A stretch of 64,000 nucleotides of DNA, taken from Adiantum capillus-veneris. Its lineage: Eukaryota > Streptophyta > Polypodiopsida > Polypodiales > Pteridaceae. The DNA lies in the NCBI GenBank assembly GCA_014529385.2, contig CM043949.1, positions 112,797,977-112,861,976 on the forward strand. The letters are read 5' to 3'. Each line of letters opens with the position of its first letter. Positions within the stretch are counted from its first letter, which is position 1. The notes under the pieces were generated by a model. It had not been told where the DNA came from and made no database searches. It was given only the letters and a program-made list of their open reading frames with translations. Both the position numbers and the translations under genes were made by a program. Below are positions 11,842 to 23,729 of this stretch, in pieces.

Positions 11842-13407
11842 CTAGTAGATGCTCATTCCACCTAGATCAAAAGACCAAAGGCATATTGCCTGATTCACAA
11901 GAAGCATCATAATACCACACCTACATTTGTCAACAATCAACCAAAATGAACCATAGGCATATCCAACTAACACATCCGCCTTGTCTGGAGTTCCAAAAGC
12001 ATAAATATTGCATGCCACATTCAACCCGACCAATAGAGACAACTCAAGTGACTCATCACCTGGCATCTTGGCTTCACCAGCCATAGCAACAACCTGCAAA
12101 TTATGCACGCAAGTAGCTAAAAGCATTGTGTGAAGGTAAAGTTGTTGATATCCAAAGCACAAAAGTATCCCCGCAGCACACATATCCCTAGCATAGGCAT
12201 CCACATAGCTGAGATTGGACTCACATATGCCAAACCCCTTCTCATCATCATAAGCATACTCATCATCACACATAACTTTATCCACATCATAATCATGGCT
12301 AGCACCACTATCCATAGCTTCTAGCATGGGTTCATCAATCTCCAAGAATACAGATCCCTGCTCTAAACCACAATCATGCTCACAAATCGGTTCAATCACT
12401 GCGCATACATCAAAATATGGCTTCAAAACAGGCTCCACATCCAACAAATCCACAAAATGGCTCTCAACCTTGCCCTCTTCCCTAATTTCCAAGGAACTAG
12501 TATCCAAAGATACGTGCTCATCATCAATAACCTCGACCTCACACTCACACCCAGAATCACAAGGTACACAAGTAGCCAATGCATCCTCTTCAAGACTTTT
12601 CAATCCTGTATCCAAAGCATTACTCACCTCTTTAGGCTCTTCCATAAACCTATCAACCTGCAAGACCTCTTTACGCTTCACAATAGACCTTGGGAAGAAA
12701 CGAGAAACATCATAGGATAGGCTACTTTTCACTTGCTTAGGCTTAACTTCATCTTCCATGCCAAATCCATTTTGCACATGCATACCTGTACTGATACCAT
12801 GTTCCTCAAGACGCTTAAACTTCCATTCCTTGTGCTTTGCAATGCATACCGCATCTTCAAAAGACTCGGGCCTCTTCAACTCAACCTCGAACCGCAACCA
12901 AGGTGACAAACCATCAACAAAAAAAAAATTCTTCAATGAACAAGGGGGGGTCTCATCCTTAAGAGCAACACACCAACGAGTCCATAAATCTGTAAAATCT
13001 TGTACATAGGCATCAACACCTTGACAAGAACCTTGCTTAAGAGCATTGAGCTCATTCCATACTGCATTTGCATCTTCAAAAACCTGGAAACGCTCTAAAA
13101 AAGCTTCTATAAACTTGTCAAGACTCAAACCATAAGAAGAAGCCACTGCTTCTTTAGCTTCCAAATCCATGAACCAAACACGGGCCTCATCTTTCAAAAG
13201 CAATCCAAATAGCCTCAAAATCTTGTCCTCATTACACATATTGTTGCTTATGCATGCCACCTCGACTTGCTCCAGAAAGTCTTCCGCATCTTCACCACTT
13301 CTTCCATGAAATTCCGGATAAGAGAAAGCCATGGCTACCCAAGTTTCAATGCTTTGAGAACCCCTTTGAAGACACGTACAAGAACCCAAGACTGTTAACT
13401 GACTCAA
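11842..13407 (-). CDS. gag-like protein of the gag-only element
   Basis: Open frame of 521 codons. Residues about 25-215 resemble a Ty3/gypsy-type gag core: FHGRSGEDAEDFLEQV, then ILRLFGLLLKDEARVWF, then FIEAFLERFQV and the LKQGSCQGVDAYVQDF block. Gag normally builds the virus-like particle that packages the RNA. The C-terminal half is acidic, rich in Asp, Glu, Val and Cys, and I see no CCHC knuckle or enzyme motif. It fills the central interior between the LTRs. I start it at the first in-frame ATG at 13407, though the MAFSYPEFHG methionine near 13332 fits better as a gag start. Confidence 0.8.
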   Translation of the reverse strand: MSQLTVLGSCTCLQRGSQSIETWVAMAFSYPEFHGRSGEDAEDFLEQVEVACISNNMCNEDKILRLFGLLLKDEARVWFMDLEAKEAVASSYGLSLDKFIEAFLERFQVFEDANAVWNELNALKQGSCQGVDAYVQDFTDLWTRWCVALKDETPPCSLKNFFFVDGLSPWLRFEVELKRPESFEDAVCIAKHKEWKFKRLEEHGISTGMHVQNGFGMEDEVKPKQVKSSLSYDVSRFFPRSIVKRKEVLQVDRFMEEPKEVSNALDTGLKSLEEDALATCVPCDSGCECEVEVIDDEHVSLDTSSLEIREEGKVESHFVDLLDVEPVLKPYFDVCAVIEPICEHDCGLEQGSVFLEIDEPMLEAMDSGASHDYDVDKVMCDDEYAYDDEKGFGICESNLSYVDAYARDMCAAGILLCFGYQQLYLHTMLLATCVHNLQVVAMAGEAKMPGDESLELSLLVGLNVACNIYAFGTPDKADVLVGYAYGSFWLIVDKCRCGIMMLLVNQAICLWSFDLGGMSIY

Positions 13408-14395
13408 TTCCCAGAAACTTCAATGAAGCTCAACTTCAGATAAGGACAAACACATGCACATCAAATGAGTTTTCATAGTTGATCATCGGAATTACAACAG
13501 GCAAAGGACATTCCAAGATCTCTCGTAATCTTCTTGGCCCGAACATAAAGACTATGCGTTGCTGGAAAAAAAATCTTCTTGGACACATGAACATTTATCT
13601 GGATTCTTTGAGTTAAATGAAAAGGAGTGAACTGAGGTCCATTTTGATCATCCATTAAAGCCAACTATGCAGCTCCCAAGAAGGCACACCTGTCTTATCC
13701 TCTGATTTTGCCAAAATTTCAGCAGCATCACAACATAAATGACTCAAAAGACCAAAAAAACCAGCCATCACAACTCGGAAAAATTTTGGCAGAGTTTCCC
13801 CAGAAGTAGAGCAATAGGAACCCAAAATATAGATTGTATATGTATGCATAAACTATCAACCATAGAACCCGAGCATCAAATAGGACTCACTAGTACATAG
13901 CCTATGGCGAGGTCACGAAACGGGTGCTCCAACTACCTGTATCACCGAAAGGATCTCCACATTTGAGAATCCCCCGGCTCAACAAAAACCTCACGCCATC
14001 GACCCTCACACAAAGGCTAATGCAAATCACGTATAGTCAAGTCTCAGAAATGACTATCTTCCAGACCAAGTCTCAGAAATGGCTGGGACTGCCAAATAAA
14101 ACCATATATGGCTCCACAAAGGCGTACCATGGCAGTTTCCACAAGTAACGTACAATCCAACAGAAAATGCGCTCAAACAGGCGCCAGGTGATGCATACCC
14201 ACAACAACTGCAAGTGACACCAATGCTAGTATATCACTGTACTCCAGCTACCTGTACCTGTCTGAATCACCTGTACCTATACTTGTCCCTGTAACCTGTA
14301 ATTTGCAACCTGCAACCTGTAATCCCGAATCTCGAGACTTGAAGCTCGAAGCAAAAGGTGCTCGAAGAAGATCCCCTGTGGAGGCACCAAAAGAA

Positions 14396-15533
14396 TGTGA
14401 GCGGGATGAAAACACACACAGCGCCTCTATAACGATCCGACACACTCTTGGAATGATACACACACACACTATGGGGCACCACTCGGCTTACACAACACAC
14501 CTGGCCGAGACAGGGAGCACACCTCTGGAGTGAGAGGAGAGAGACTATCCAGTTGCCCACTCCACACAGACACACACGCACACACACACCCAAAAAACTC
14601 AGCTCAAAAGAGGAGAATTTCTGATGTTTAGATACAATTGAGCTTGGGCCAACACCAATGGGGCAAATAGCTCACACAATATTGAAGAAATACACCAGAT
14701 ACAACCACAAAGTTAAGCAGAGGCTTCACTCACCGGAGAAGATTACACAAAAAAACAGCAGGAAAAGAGTGAGGAATTTGGCAAAATGGACAGCGCCATC
14801 GCGTCCGGAACGGCCCAAAACCCCAGTCTACAATGTCAAAGTGCTCAAATCCGACCTCGGATGAGCAGTTTATGGCCAAAACAGGCTCCAAAAACCCCAA
14901 AAACACACCTGCGGCTGTTCCTCCTCTCTTCTCCACGTTTTTTCTGGTCTTCTCTCTGTTTTTTCAGTTCCCGCACTTAGCTTTATTAGTTGGGCACCCT
15001 TGGCCTTTTAGTTGACCTCAAACGGACCCCGAACAAGCCAAAAACTGACCTCGCAGTGCATAGTTGTCACCTTTTTGCATTATCCGCACACCTGGCACTC
15101 AACTTTTCTCAATAATGCATCCCGCCACCACGTGAAGTGGCCCCAAAAATTGGTCCTCATGATGACCTTTCTGCATAAGTATCACAAGAAAACACCCACG
15201 TTGTGTCCGTACTTCTCCACGTGCAAGTATTGACCCCGTTCGACCTCCTGACGCCACTAGATGCCATCTGACGCACCTGCTTACCTCATGTCGTCGGCCC
15301 GCGGATAGCTTCCTCGAGAAGTTTTACGCGCTACCAACTCCTCATTATTGTAGAAAAAACACACTGGTACTGGTAATAGTGAAAATCGATGCACTATGTA
15401 CATGTTGTCCTACCTGCACACATGTGGGCCCCACGTAACCACCTGGCTCTGAAAAATTGGCAATTCTTTATTTGATGCACCATGCATGGATATGTACATA
15501 TGCACAATCTCTTACTCCAAAAAACTCCTGACA
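14396..15533 (-). repeat. 5' LTR of gag-only element at 10648-15533
   Basis: 1138 bp, nearly identical to 10648-11791. Just inside it on the minus strand is TTTTGGTGCCTCC (about 14378-14390), a candidate tRNA primer-binding site whose tRNA I cannot name with confidence. Confidence 0.94.
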
Positions 15534-16798
15534 GCGGTAATCATGTTTTTCTTGTATGCGGATGATGTAGTGCTTCTAGCACACACTTTAGAGGATGCAC
15601 AAAAGTTTATGGTCGTCCTCGAGAACTTTTGCTTGCATAGTGGGCTGATTGTGAATGAATCCAAAACAAAGGTTATGCTTGTGAAAACCAACCATAAGGA
15701 GAAGCCATTACTGTGTATAACAATGAGATACTTGAAGTTGTTGAGAGCTTTAAGTACCTTGACCTTGAGGTTCCGGCCAATCACAAGTGGCATGAATGTG
15801 CTATGGGTCGTTTGGAAGTGGGAAAGGAGCGTACTATGCATTTGAGAACATGTGCAATGCGGGAAACATTAAGGGTTGGGTTCTCAAGAAGTACCTTTTT
15901 GACACATTGGTGACACCAGTTCTTGTTGAAGTGTGGGACACATTGGTGACACCGCTTCTTGTTGAAGTGTAGGGCGAGAGCATCTCAAAGTCTAGTGAGA
16001 ATTTCCAAAAGCGTTTTCTTACAAACTTTCTCCAAGTTAAGACACAAACACGATATATGCTCCTACTTCTTGAGTCGGGATCTCTTCCAATTGAGGTTAC
16101 GGACATGGAAAGGGTTGTGGAGTACATGATAAAGATGCGTCAAAACCCCACATCGACTTCCTACAATTGCATGGGAAGCAAGCAAAAAAGTTCAAAAGAC
16201 GCATAAAAGCAAGATCTTAAGCACAGGATGGATGCAAGACATAAAGAAGTGGTTTGGGAGATGGGATGCATTACACCCTCAATTGACTCCCACGTGAATG
16301 AAGCTTTTCTACAACGCCAATGTATTATGGCTTGGGAGGAATCCGTTGAGTCACACTTCATACATTACACCACTCATATTGCCCTCAACTACAAAACCAG
16401 TTCCTTACTGAAAGAGGAAACCGTACTCACACTTACATGCTTGAGCATATCCCCTTGTCAACAATACGCACTATTGCAGCTATTCAGCTTAGCTCTCACT
16501 CCCTTCGGCACGCGACTGGAGGTTGGGGCAATGGAGAAGAGTCAAATCAATTGTGCACATTATGCTCACTAAAAATTCGACAGTCTGAGTAACCACACTA
16601 CTAGAGTACTCAGCTTTTGGTCACATCCAAACTTGCTTCCCTCACATTTGTAGCCATTATAACTTAGACCTACGCACTTTCCTCTCCCAACCATAGTGTG
16701 GGCTCTCCATTATTGCGACTCTCATCGCCACAATTTTGGAGCATCAAGAATCACTCATGAGCCACACACATACTACATGTAACTTTGGGTAATAAAAT

Positions 16799-16801
<3 letters not shown>
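15534..16801 (+). mobile_element. LINE copy 1, 3' segment (RT palm, C-terminus, tail)
   Basis: Resumes the RT right after the gag-only insertion: FFLYADDVVLLAHTLEDA at about 15546-15600 (YADD catalytic motif) and NESKTKVMLVKTN near 15655. The C-terminal domain, with several frameshifts, matches 56083-56909 closely (FQKRFLTNFLQVKTQT, LLESGSLPIEV, MERVVEYM, the NEAFLQRQCIMAWEES block). A degenerate 3' UTR ends in 'ggtaataaaatcaa' and runs into (TC)n. Copy 1 without its insertions is about 3.1 kb, and I find no endonuclease domain, so it also carries an internal deletion. Confidence 0.85.

Positions 16802-16873
<72 letters not shown>
16802..16873. repeat. (TC)n microsatellite, 72 bp
   Basis: Directly follows the 3' end of LINE copy 1. 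Confidence 0.97.
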
Positions 16874-17290
<417 letters not shown>

Positions 17291-18648
17291 GCGCGCTCAT
17301 TTTTTACCTAGTAGACAACAATCAAATATTTCGACCATAACTTTCTCATACAACTCCAAATTGGGCAAATTCAAGCTTCAATCGAAGAGGAAAAACCTTC
17401 TACTCGTTGAAGTAAAATCTTCTAACCATAAAAGGAGCTTCTATAACAGCACTTTACATTGATAAATTTCCCATAATTTAAATCTTTCTTGTTTTATATA
17501 AGCAATGGCTACAGCAAACTATAGGGATTTTTTTCAACAAAGTTCACAGTCGTGGAAAATGATGCTACTCATGTATATCATCAATAGAAGCAATAACGAA
17601 AGCACCCCAAACATTTTGGAAAATATCTTCTATGTATGTATAATAGGTATCGGCATGCCTATTGGAAATGGTGTATCGCCATGGAAAGACACTAATAGAT
17701 CTACATTTAGAAAGCACAATGATAATAATGTGAATAACTACATGCAAACATTGCGCATAGCATTCAAAATTTTACATTGGATAATAGAGCCCACAGGATC
17801 CAACCATTATATGTTATGTACTCATTTTAAACAAGCAGGTGTGTGCTTCTATGAAGCATACCTTCACCATGATGCATCCTTAGACGTATCACGGCAAGCT
17901 TTCAAGAGTGGCATTTAATGTTATGCAAAACAATCCTTTATACACATGCCGTAGCAAGGTTTGTCAGCAAACATTGCCCTAGTAACAAATGGTTTGATAA
18001 TGAATATCAAGATGCTTGAAAGTTGGAAATAGGCTTGGGCACAAACAATGACAAAGAGGCTTATCAAAAGCATGTAAATGCATACGATGGGCTTCTCGAA
18101 ACAAAGTGAAGAAGATGGAAAGTAAATCCATAAGTTTCACTAGCTTATAGAACTTGCATCTGGAGTATTTTGAAAAAAAATAAAAATAAAAAATCGTAAT
18201 TTGACACTCGTAGACATGTATATGCATTGTAACATACTATATGCATATCCAAACGTAAGCGTGATGCCGCAATACAATTCTATTTCATGTGCATCTTCTC
18301 TCTTTACCATTAAGGATATATGTGGGGCAATCAAAAACTTGACCAGTTGCAAGGATTTACAAGGTAATCAGGTCAGATTCCAAAAATGTTTAAATGAACC
18401 GGAAAGAAAACATATGGTTGGATTTATGATATGTCTAACCTTGCACTTCACCATGGCACGGTCATGATTGGACCACTAATTGGATCAAGCATCTACATAA
18501 AGAAGGAGATGTAAACAAAGTAAACTATCAGACTATAATTTGGATCTCTTATGGCAAAGCTATTTGGAACTACACTGCAACAAAAATTTAGTGCATGGCT
18601 GAAGAAAATGGAAAACGTGCTCATGGCAAGCAGAGGTTCGGTCAAAGT
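17291..18648 (+). mobile_element. LINE copy 2 (same family as copy 1), truncated at 3' end
   Basis: Begins 'gctcattttttacctagtag' right after the microsatellite, matching the start of copy 1 at 773. The match runs about 100 bp to 'caatcgaagagg'. ORF1 is not recognisable. At about 17985-18110 WFDNEYQDA and DKEAYQKHVNAYDGLL, in one frame with stops, match the usual linker between LINE endonuclease and RT. At 18300-18640 the sequence parallels 9870-10245 of copy 1. Homology stops where an LTR fragment begins at 18649, so the RT core and tail are missing here. Confidence 0.72.
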
Positions 18649-18812
18649 TGAAACAAACTTGGACACTCCAAGTCGAAAAATCTATCACAACACACGTGAG
18701 AAAACCGAAAGAACTGAACAAACTGAGAGAGACAACACGGCACAGCGTAGTTCCGCGCCCAAAGAGACTCGCCCCAAAGATTGGCGCCCCTTTCGGTTTT
18801 TCTTTATTTATT
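18649..18812 (-). repeat. LTR fragment (R-U5 part), minus strand
   Basis: Begins TGAAACAAACTTGGACAC, the reverse of the LTR end (GTGTCCAAGTTTGTTACA) of the element at 45468-49052. It includes the shared motif 'ccccaaagattggcgcccc' then 'tttcggtttttctttattt'. The U3 part is absent. At the polyadenylation-signal position it joins the 3' end of the L1-type LINE. Confidence 0.75.
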
Positions 18813-19097
18813 AATGCTTCATAAAGTACAATGTCCAAGGGTCCTCTTATTAGCGGTGCTCCCAAGCTCATCTGCCGGAGAGAGGCCCTAGCAACTCTTA
18901 TAAAGGCCATAAAAAACTGAGATATGAACAATGAAGACAAAATCAAGATATGGGAGGGGGGAACAACCACACAGGTGGCCGATAGTGCCATCTAGGATCC
19001 CCATGGACCATGGTGTAGAAAGGCCTTGGACACCAAAATCGTAGAAATGGCTCGCGACGCTCCTGCATGCGGTCAAAGATGCCCTGTAGCCTCTTGA

Positions 19098-19735
19098 ACT
19101 GACCTCGAAGTGTGTGGATCAGCTCCAGCCAATATATCTCGTACAATCTCCACCGGGGGAATGGGGCAAGCCTCGAAGATGCGGAAGCAACGAGCTCTCC
19201 ATATGAACCAGAGAGTCAAGCTGCAGATAAGTGTTGGTGTCAAGGCCTCTGTGCCTTGCCCGGCCGCCCACGCTATGGGCGCCCACCCACTGACCATCAC
19301 CTTATTCTTGTACATACACCAAGAATAAGGAGCTCCTCACTTTGAGGTTGACTCTACTCACACACCTTGCACTCCTTCTTCTTCCCCTTCCCGCATGCAT
19401 CGCACCACACGCATTCCGCACTGCACGGCACTCTTCAATTGGTATCAAAGCTACGACGGCAATCAGCGCGCGTGCGACAGCTTCCACGACGAGACGCGGA
19501 AGCGACGGAGGGCTTGGCAGCAATAGATCCGGACAGGCGTAGGTGGAACCACACGCACCGCACTACACGACACTCTTCAATAAGCTCCAAGAAGATATAT
19601 CTGACCTTGAAGTGTATGCATCATCTCCAACTATATATCTCATACAATCTCCATGGGGGAGATGAGGCAGGCCTCAAAGATGTGGAAGCAACAGGCTCTC
19701 CATATGAACCAGAGAGTCACGCTGCAAATAAGCTC
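19098..19735. repeat. duplicated LINE C-terminal segment flanking a primer-site-bearing insert
   Basis: The LINE segment at 19098-19230 recurs at 19598-19735 in the same orientation with clear divergence (for example 'cctcgaagatgcggaagca' against 'cctcaaagatgtggaagca'). Between them is about 365 bp that includes TTGGTATCAAAGC at 19439, an initiator-Met-type primer site. A short direct repeat ends in CACTCTTCAA at 19438 and again at 19580. This may be a small TRIM-like LTR element plus a second LINE copy, but the exact history is unclear. Confidence 0.55.
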
Positions 19736-20825
19736 CTAGCAAAGCTCTCTATCACTGCTCCACTCTTGGGGTATAAGCTCTATAACAAGCTGAAGTGCGG
19801 GCCAGCCCTCCTGTATCACAATCATCCTACTAGCTAAGGACAGATCAAAACGAAGTGCTACGCCCATGAGGGTGGACCAAGCGGCAGCCCCCCAATGTAC
19901 TGACTTGCTGACGACAGGGCTAGCCTATGTGACTCAAGTGCGTGGTCACACGCGGCACAGTCCGCTGGATGGTCACACGCAGCAAAGCCCACCGGATGGC
20001 CACAATAGACCAACCAACTCCCCACTACGGTAGCTCAATGAGTGACAAGCCACTGAAACATGGTGACTCTCCTCGATTGTTTGCTGTCCAAAAAGCGCTC
20101 CCAAAAGTATGTTAGGAACTCAGCTATGAGACCCTCCTACCAATGACCTGCTAGCAAGGCGGGCCTCTCTCCGAGCAGTAAAAATGTGGCGCACAAGTCG
20201 TGCTGTATACGAGAAAAAAGGAGTCCCTGAGTGATCTACTTAAGCAAAAGGGTCCCGCCAAAACCACTCCCTAGGGTCCCACTACACTCGTGAGAGGGCA
20301 ACTTTCCCAAGCCCAAAGCCTCCAATGTCAAGTCTCAACTTCTGTCGAGACAGGATCAAGCACATATATCCTCCCTCTGATCGCCAAGACTCCAATCTGC
20401 TAAAAGTAGCACTCTACTATCTCAGGTGCCTCAAAAGAACCTCTGTGGAGGCGACCCTCTCGTTGAACCTCAAAGAACATGCAAGGGCATGAGTCGGAGT
20501 AGGCGCGAACGGTGACGAGGACCTCAAGGCGAGTAAAGGCCCCCATCCAGCTGGGAGCCGCTGGCTCGAGAGGCGTGTGCCACTTAGTTGAAATAGCCTC
20601 GACGATGTTCTGACACACTCTATACACCCCCTCATGCTGTGTAGCTGGATGCTCTACCTCTCCTCACAAAGAGTTGTAAACTGCAACCAATCTCCCAGGG
20701 TGCAGGCACGACTCTCTACCATGGGACCCCATGTCTCCATCTATTGCCAACCAGGCGACCAAAGGATTCCATGTAAGAGGCTGTCTCAAGCGCTCTTATG
20801 CATGTGAGTTGGTGTTGCTCAAGTA

Positions 20826-20851
20826 CCCCCCCCCCCCCCCCCCCCCCCCCC
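20826..20851. repeat. poly(C) run of 26, followed by A7
   Basis: Unbroken C homopolymer inside the C-terminal region of the minus-strand LINE (G run in its sense). It may be a true expansion or a sequencing/assembly artefact. Confidence 0.9.
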
Positions 20852-21994
20852 AAAAAAAGCTACTCCTACGACAGAAGTAAGATCTACGCGAAATGGTCCT
20901 CCCATCTCCTTCTCACGCCCACTTTACGCATCTCTATGAAAATCCAACGAGTGGAGGGGCTCCAAGGGCCACCTATCTGTGGAACTCTACCTCTGATTCT
21001 ATGTAACAAGAGCTCTTTCCAAGGCTCCTCCCCTCGACGAACGACCCTTGACAATGAGCTTCCCAAGTAGGACTCTACTCTGCAGTGTAGGATCGATGAT
21101 ACCCAACCTCCCCTAAAAGCAAGGTACGGCAATGACTTGTCAAGAGACTTTGGCCCGTGTTGCTAAATTGGCTTTATCTTACAGAAAAATAATTCTAAAT
21201 GAATTATTGGATTTATAAGTGAGAGGGTTTTCTCGCTTGGAACACCAAGGAAAAATAATTCCAAATGAATAATTGGAATTTTAAGAGAGAGGGTTTCTCT
21301 CACTGGAGACATCCGAGTACAGAGTATTCCTAGTGCATCATTCAAAGTAATGACGGGAGCACTGAGAAGGAATATCTGTAAGGCCACCAGGAACGGGTAC
21401 TTCTGATGCGTCACATTGGATGGGTGACAGGGAGCATCGAGAAGAAGTATCCGACCATCCGGGAACAGACATCTCTAATGCGTCATAGGATGGGTGACAT
21501 AGAGCATCGCGAAGGAGATTGTACCGTAAGTTCAGTAGGAAGTGACTAGGTGATGGGTATTTCTGATGCGTCACAAGGTGGGTGACGGGTGCATCAGAAA
21601 AGGGGATATCCATAGTCAATAGAAAATTCCGAACTGTGTTAGAATTGTGCACAAGGAAAAGCAAGCACTTGAATGAAGATGGGTTCAGAGGAAACTTTGA
21701 GGAAAAACAGATGCTTTCTGAGAAAGCGGGATTGCTTTTCGGGAAAGCAAATGCTTTCCCGCAAGGAAGTCTATGTCTGCATTGCAATTGCGCATGTGAT
21801 TGCATCCAGAGACGCCTAGGAAGTGCTGTGAAAGCATTGTTTTTCACTTATAAGGTTTTATTGAGTTTTTGGGCAGGTTCAGATTATTTTTAAAATATGC
21901 CGGCCGCCCACTTAATAAGTGGGCAGCCATCTGATAAATAAGGCAACAAATCAGCCAGTGTTTTCTCTCTCTCTTTTTCTAGCGGAACAGCGCC

Positions 21995-22025
<31 letters not shown>

Positions 22026-22082
22026 CACGGAAAAAACGGTCGTGATCTCTACGCGAGCAGCTATTCGTGCCCATGGCCGGGA

Positions 22083-22093
22083 GCTATAAAAGC
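22083..22093 (+). promoter_or_regulatory. candidate TATA box of the 2.65 kb solo LTR
   Basis: GCTATAAAAGC lies about 1.5 kb upstream of the AATAAA signal at 23577 in the same orientation, a plausible U3 promoter. Not tested. Confidence 0.4.
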
Positions 22094-22929
22094 ATCTCAT
22101 GCCCTCACTCAAGGGGGAGGATCAGTTTTTGCAAGAAGAAGATGCTGCTACAGAGTTCACCCGCAAAGAGGACGTTTGCCAGTGATGCCCATGGCTGTCC
22201 CAAGTATACCAGATGTCGCCAAGACCCAGTGCGCGAGTTCCCTCGCGAAGAAGTGCCTACGGAGCGTGTTTCCATCGAGACAAGCTGCTGTTTTTCTCTG
22301 TTTTCAGCCCATAAATGTCGTAGACGGGCTGATTTACGAGAAGGAACCCGAGAACACACCTCTTTTGTGTGTAGGATTGGAAGAGAGGATTTTCTATGCA
22401 GAGATCTCTTTAGGGGAATTGCTTTTTCGAGAACCGAGTTGCGTTACGAGCGTCGCGACTTTGAAGGTACGATTTTTATGTTATGATCTCTAAGTATTTG
22501 ATTGCATGTGTACTTCCTCTTCGTGAGGGAGTAGGAGCAAAGGAAGGCATGAGCCTCTGCAGGATAAAAGCGCTCTGAGGAACTAGAGCTAGATCAGCCC
22601 AAGGGTTTCGTACCCAAGTTAACCCTAACGGTAATTAACCTAATCCTTCTTAATTAGCAAGGTTAGATTAAGATAAATTGTTAATAAATCAAAGATTAGA
22701 CTTATGCATGCTCCTTAAACCTCTTTAAATTAATTAATCTCTGTTGATTATTGTAATTAAGCTTAGTAATATTAAGCTAATTAATTATCCTATCATATTA
22801 TGGCTGAAATTAGCCAAATTAACCATGAATTAATGATAAATATATTAATTAAGCTTAGATTAAGATGAGGTAATTATCAAAGTTGCATTAGACAGTCATT
22901 AAGCTAGAAAAATTATCCTATAATTTTCT

Positions 22930-23235
22930 GAGTAATTTTCGTAATTAATTAGGCAGAATTACTCTGTTTTTTGAGCTATTTAAATAGGGGAAATTAGTAA
23001 ATTAATTTCAATTGCTATAATATATTTATCAGTGGTTAATTGGGTGTTAAGGAACCCTTGATAATTAGGAAAAGCTCAGATAATGAATCTAGCTAATTAA
23101 TTAGGTAGAATTACTCTGTTTTTTGACCAATTTAAATAGAGGAAATTAGTAAATTGATTTCAATTGTTGTGATATATTTATCAGTGGTTAATTAGGTGTT
23201 AAAAACCTGTGATAATTAGGAAAATTTCAGATAAT
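22930..23235 (+). repeat. tandem duplication of about 158 bp inside the solo LTR
   Basis: 'taattaattaggcagaatta' near 22940 recurs near 23098 with a T for C change. The following 'ctctgttttttga', 'aaattagtaaatt.atttc' and 'tatatttatcagtggttaa' blocks repeat in the same order with modest divergence. The DNA is strongly AT-rich. Confidence 0.85.
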
Positions 23236-23648
23236 TAAGGGATCGAAGAGAGGTAGACTCTCGAGATGTGATCCGGAAGTTTAAATTCCCAAGGGAAGGA
23301 CTTCGTGTCCAAGAAAGCGGAGTTATTCTGCAGGAACATGACTCTGGAAACAAAGTCGGAAAAGAGTTGCAGGGATGCCATGCCCTGAGTCTAGAAGGTG
23401 TGATCCAGAGGCGAGAACCTTGGTTCTCAAGGATTTGGAATAAGGAACGGAAGTTCCTTGGAATAGGGTTTTGCCCTAGGAATCGGAAGCCGAGGCTTTC
23501 GGGAACCATCAAGTCTTATTCTACAACGAACGTGGTAATACGTTCGGTTCAAGTGCTTGTATAGACTTCTCCTCAGTAATAAAGATACTATTACGGGAGG
23601 GGACCAGCCCATCTTCTGGTCCCCAGTACTATGTCGATCTTCTCACTC

Positions 23649-23651
<3 letters not shown>

Positions 23652-23728
<77 letters not shown>
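23652..23728. repeat. (TC)n-(TA)n microsatellite near the end of the solo LTR
   Basis: About 64 bp of TC then about 12 bp of TA, about 80 bp before the LTR end. Confidence 0.95.

Positions 23729-23729
<1 letters not shown>

Larger units (their letters stand above)
10648..15533 (-). mobile_element. gag-only LTR retrotransposon (TR-GAG-like), minus strand
   Basis: 4.9 kb element with LTRs at 14396-15533 (5') and 10648-11791 (3'). It is flanked by GCGG at 10644-10647 and 15534-15537, or 5 bp GCGGT if the terminal A is not counted. It sits inside the RT of LINE copy 1, which resumes right after it with the YADD motif. The interior encodes one gag-like protein and no protease, RT or integrase, so it must depend on a partner element. 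LTRs differ at only a few bases and two small length changes, so it is young and looks whole for its class. Confidence 0.93.

Noticed and set aside
22067-22486. 139-codon open frame inside the 2.65 kb solo LTR
   Set aside because: It lies in LTR U3/R DNA with no recognisable domain. An overlapping frame on the same strand is equally long.
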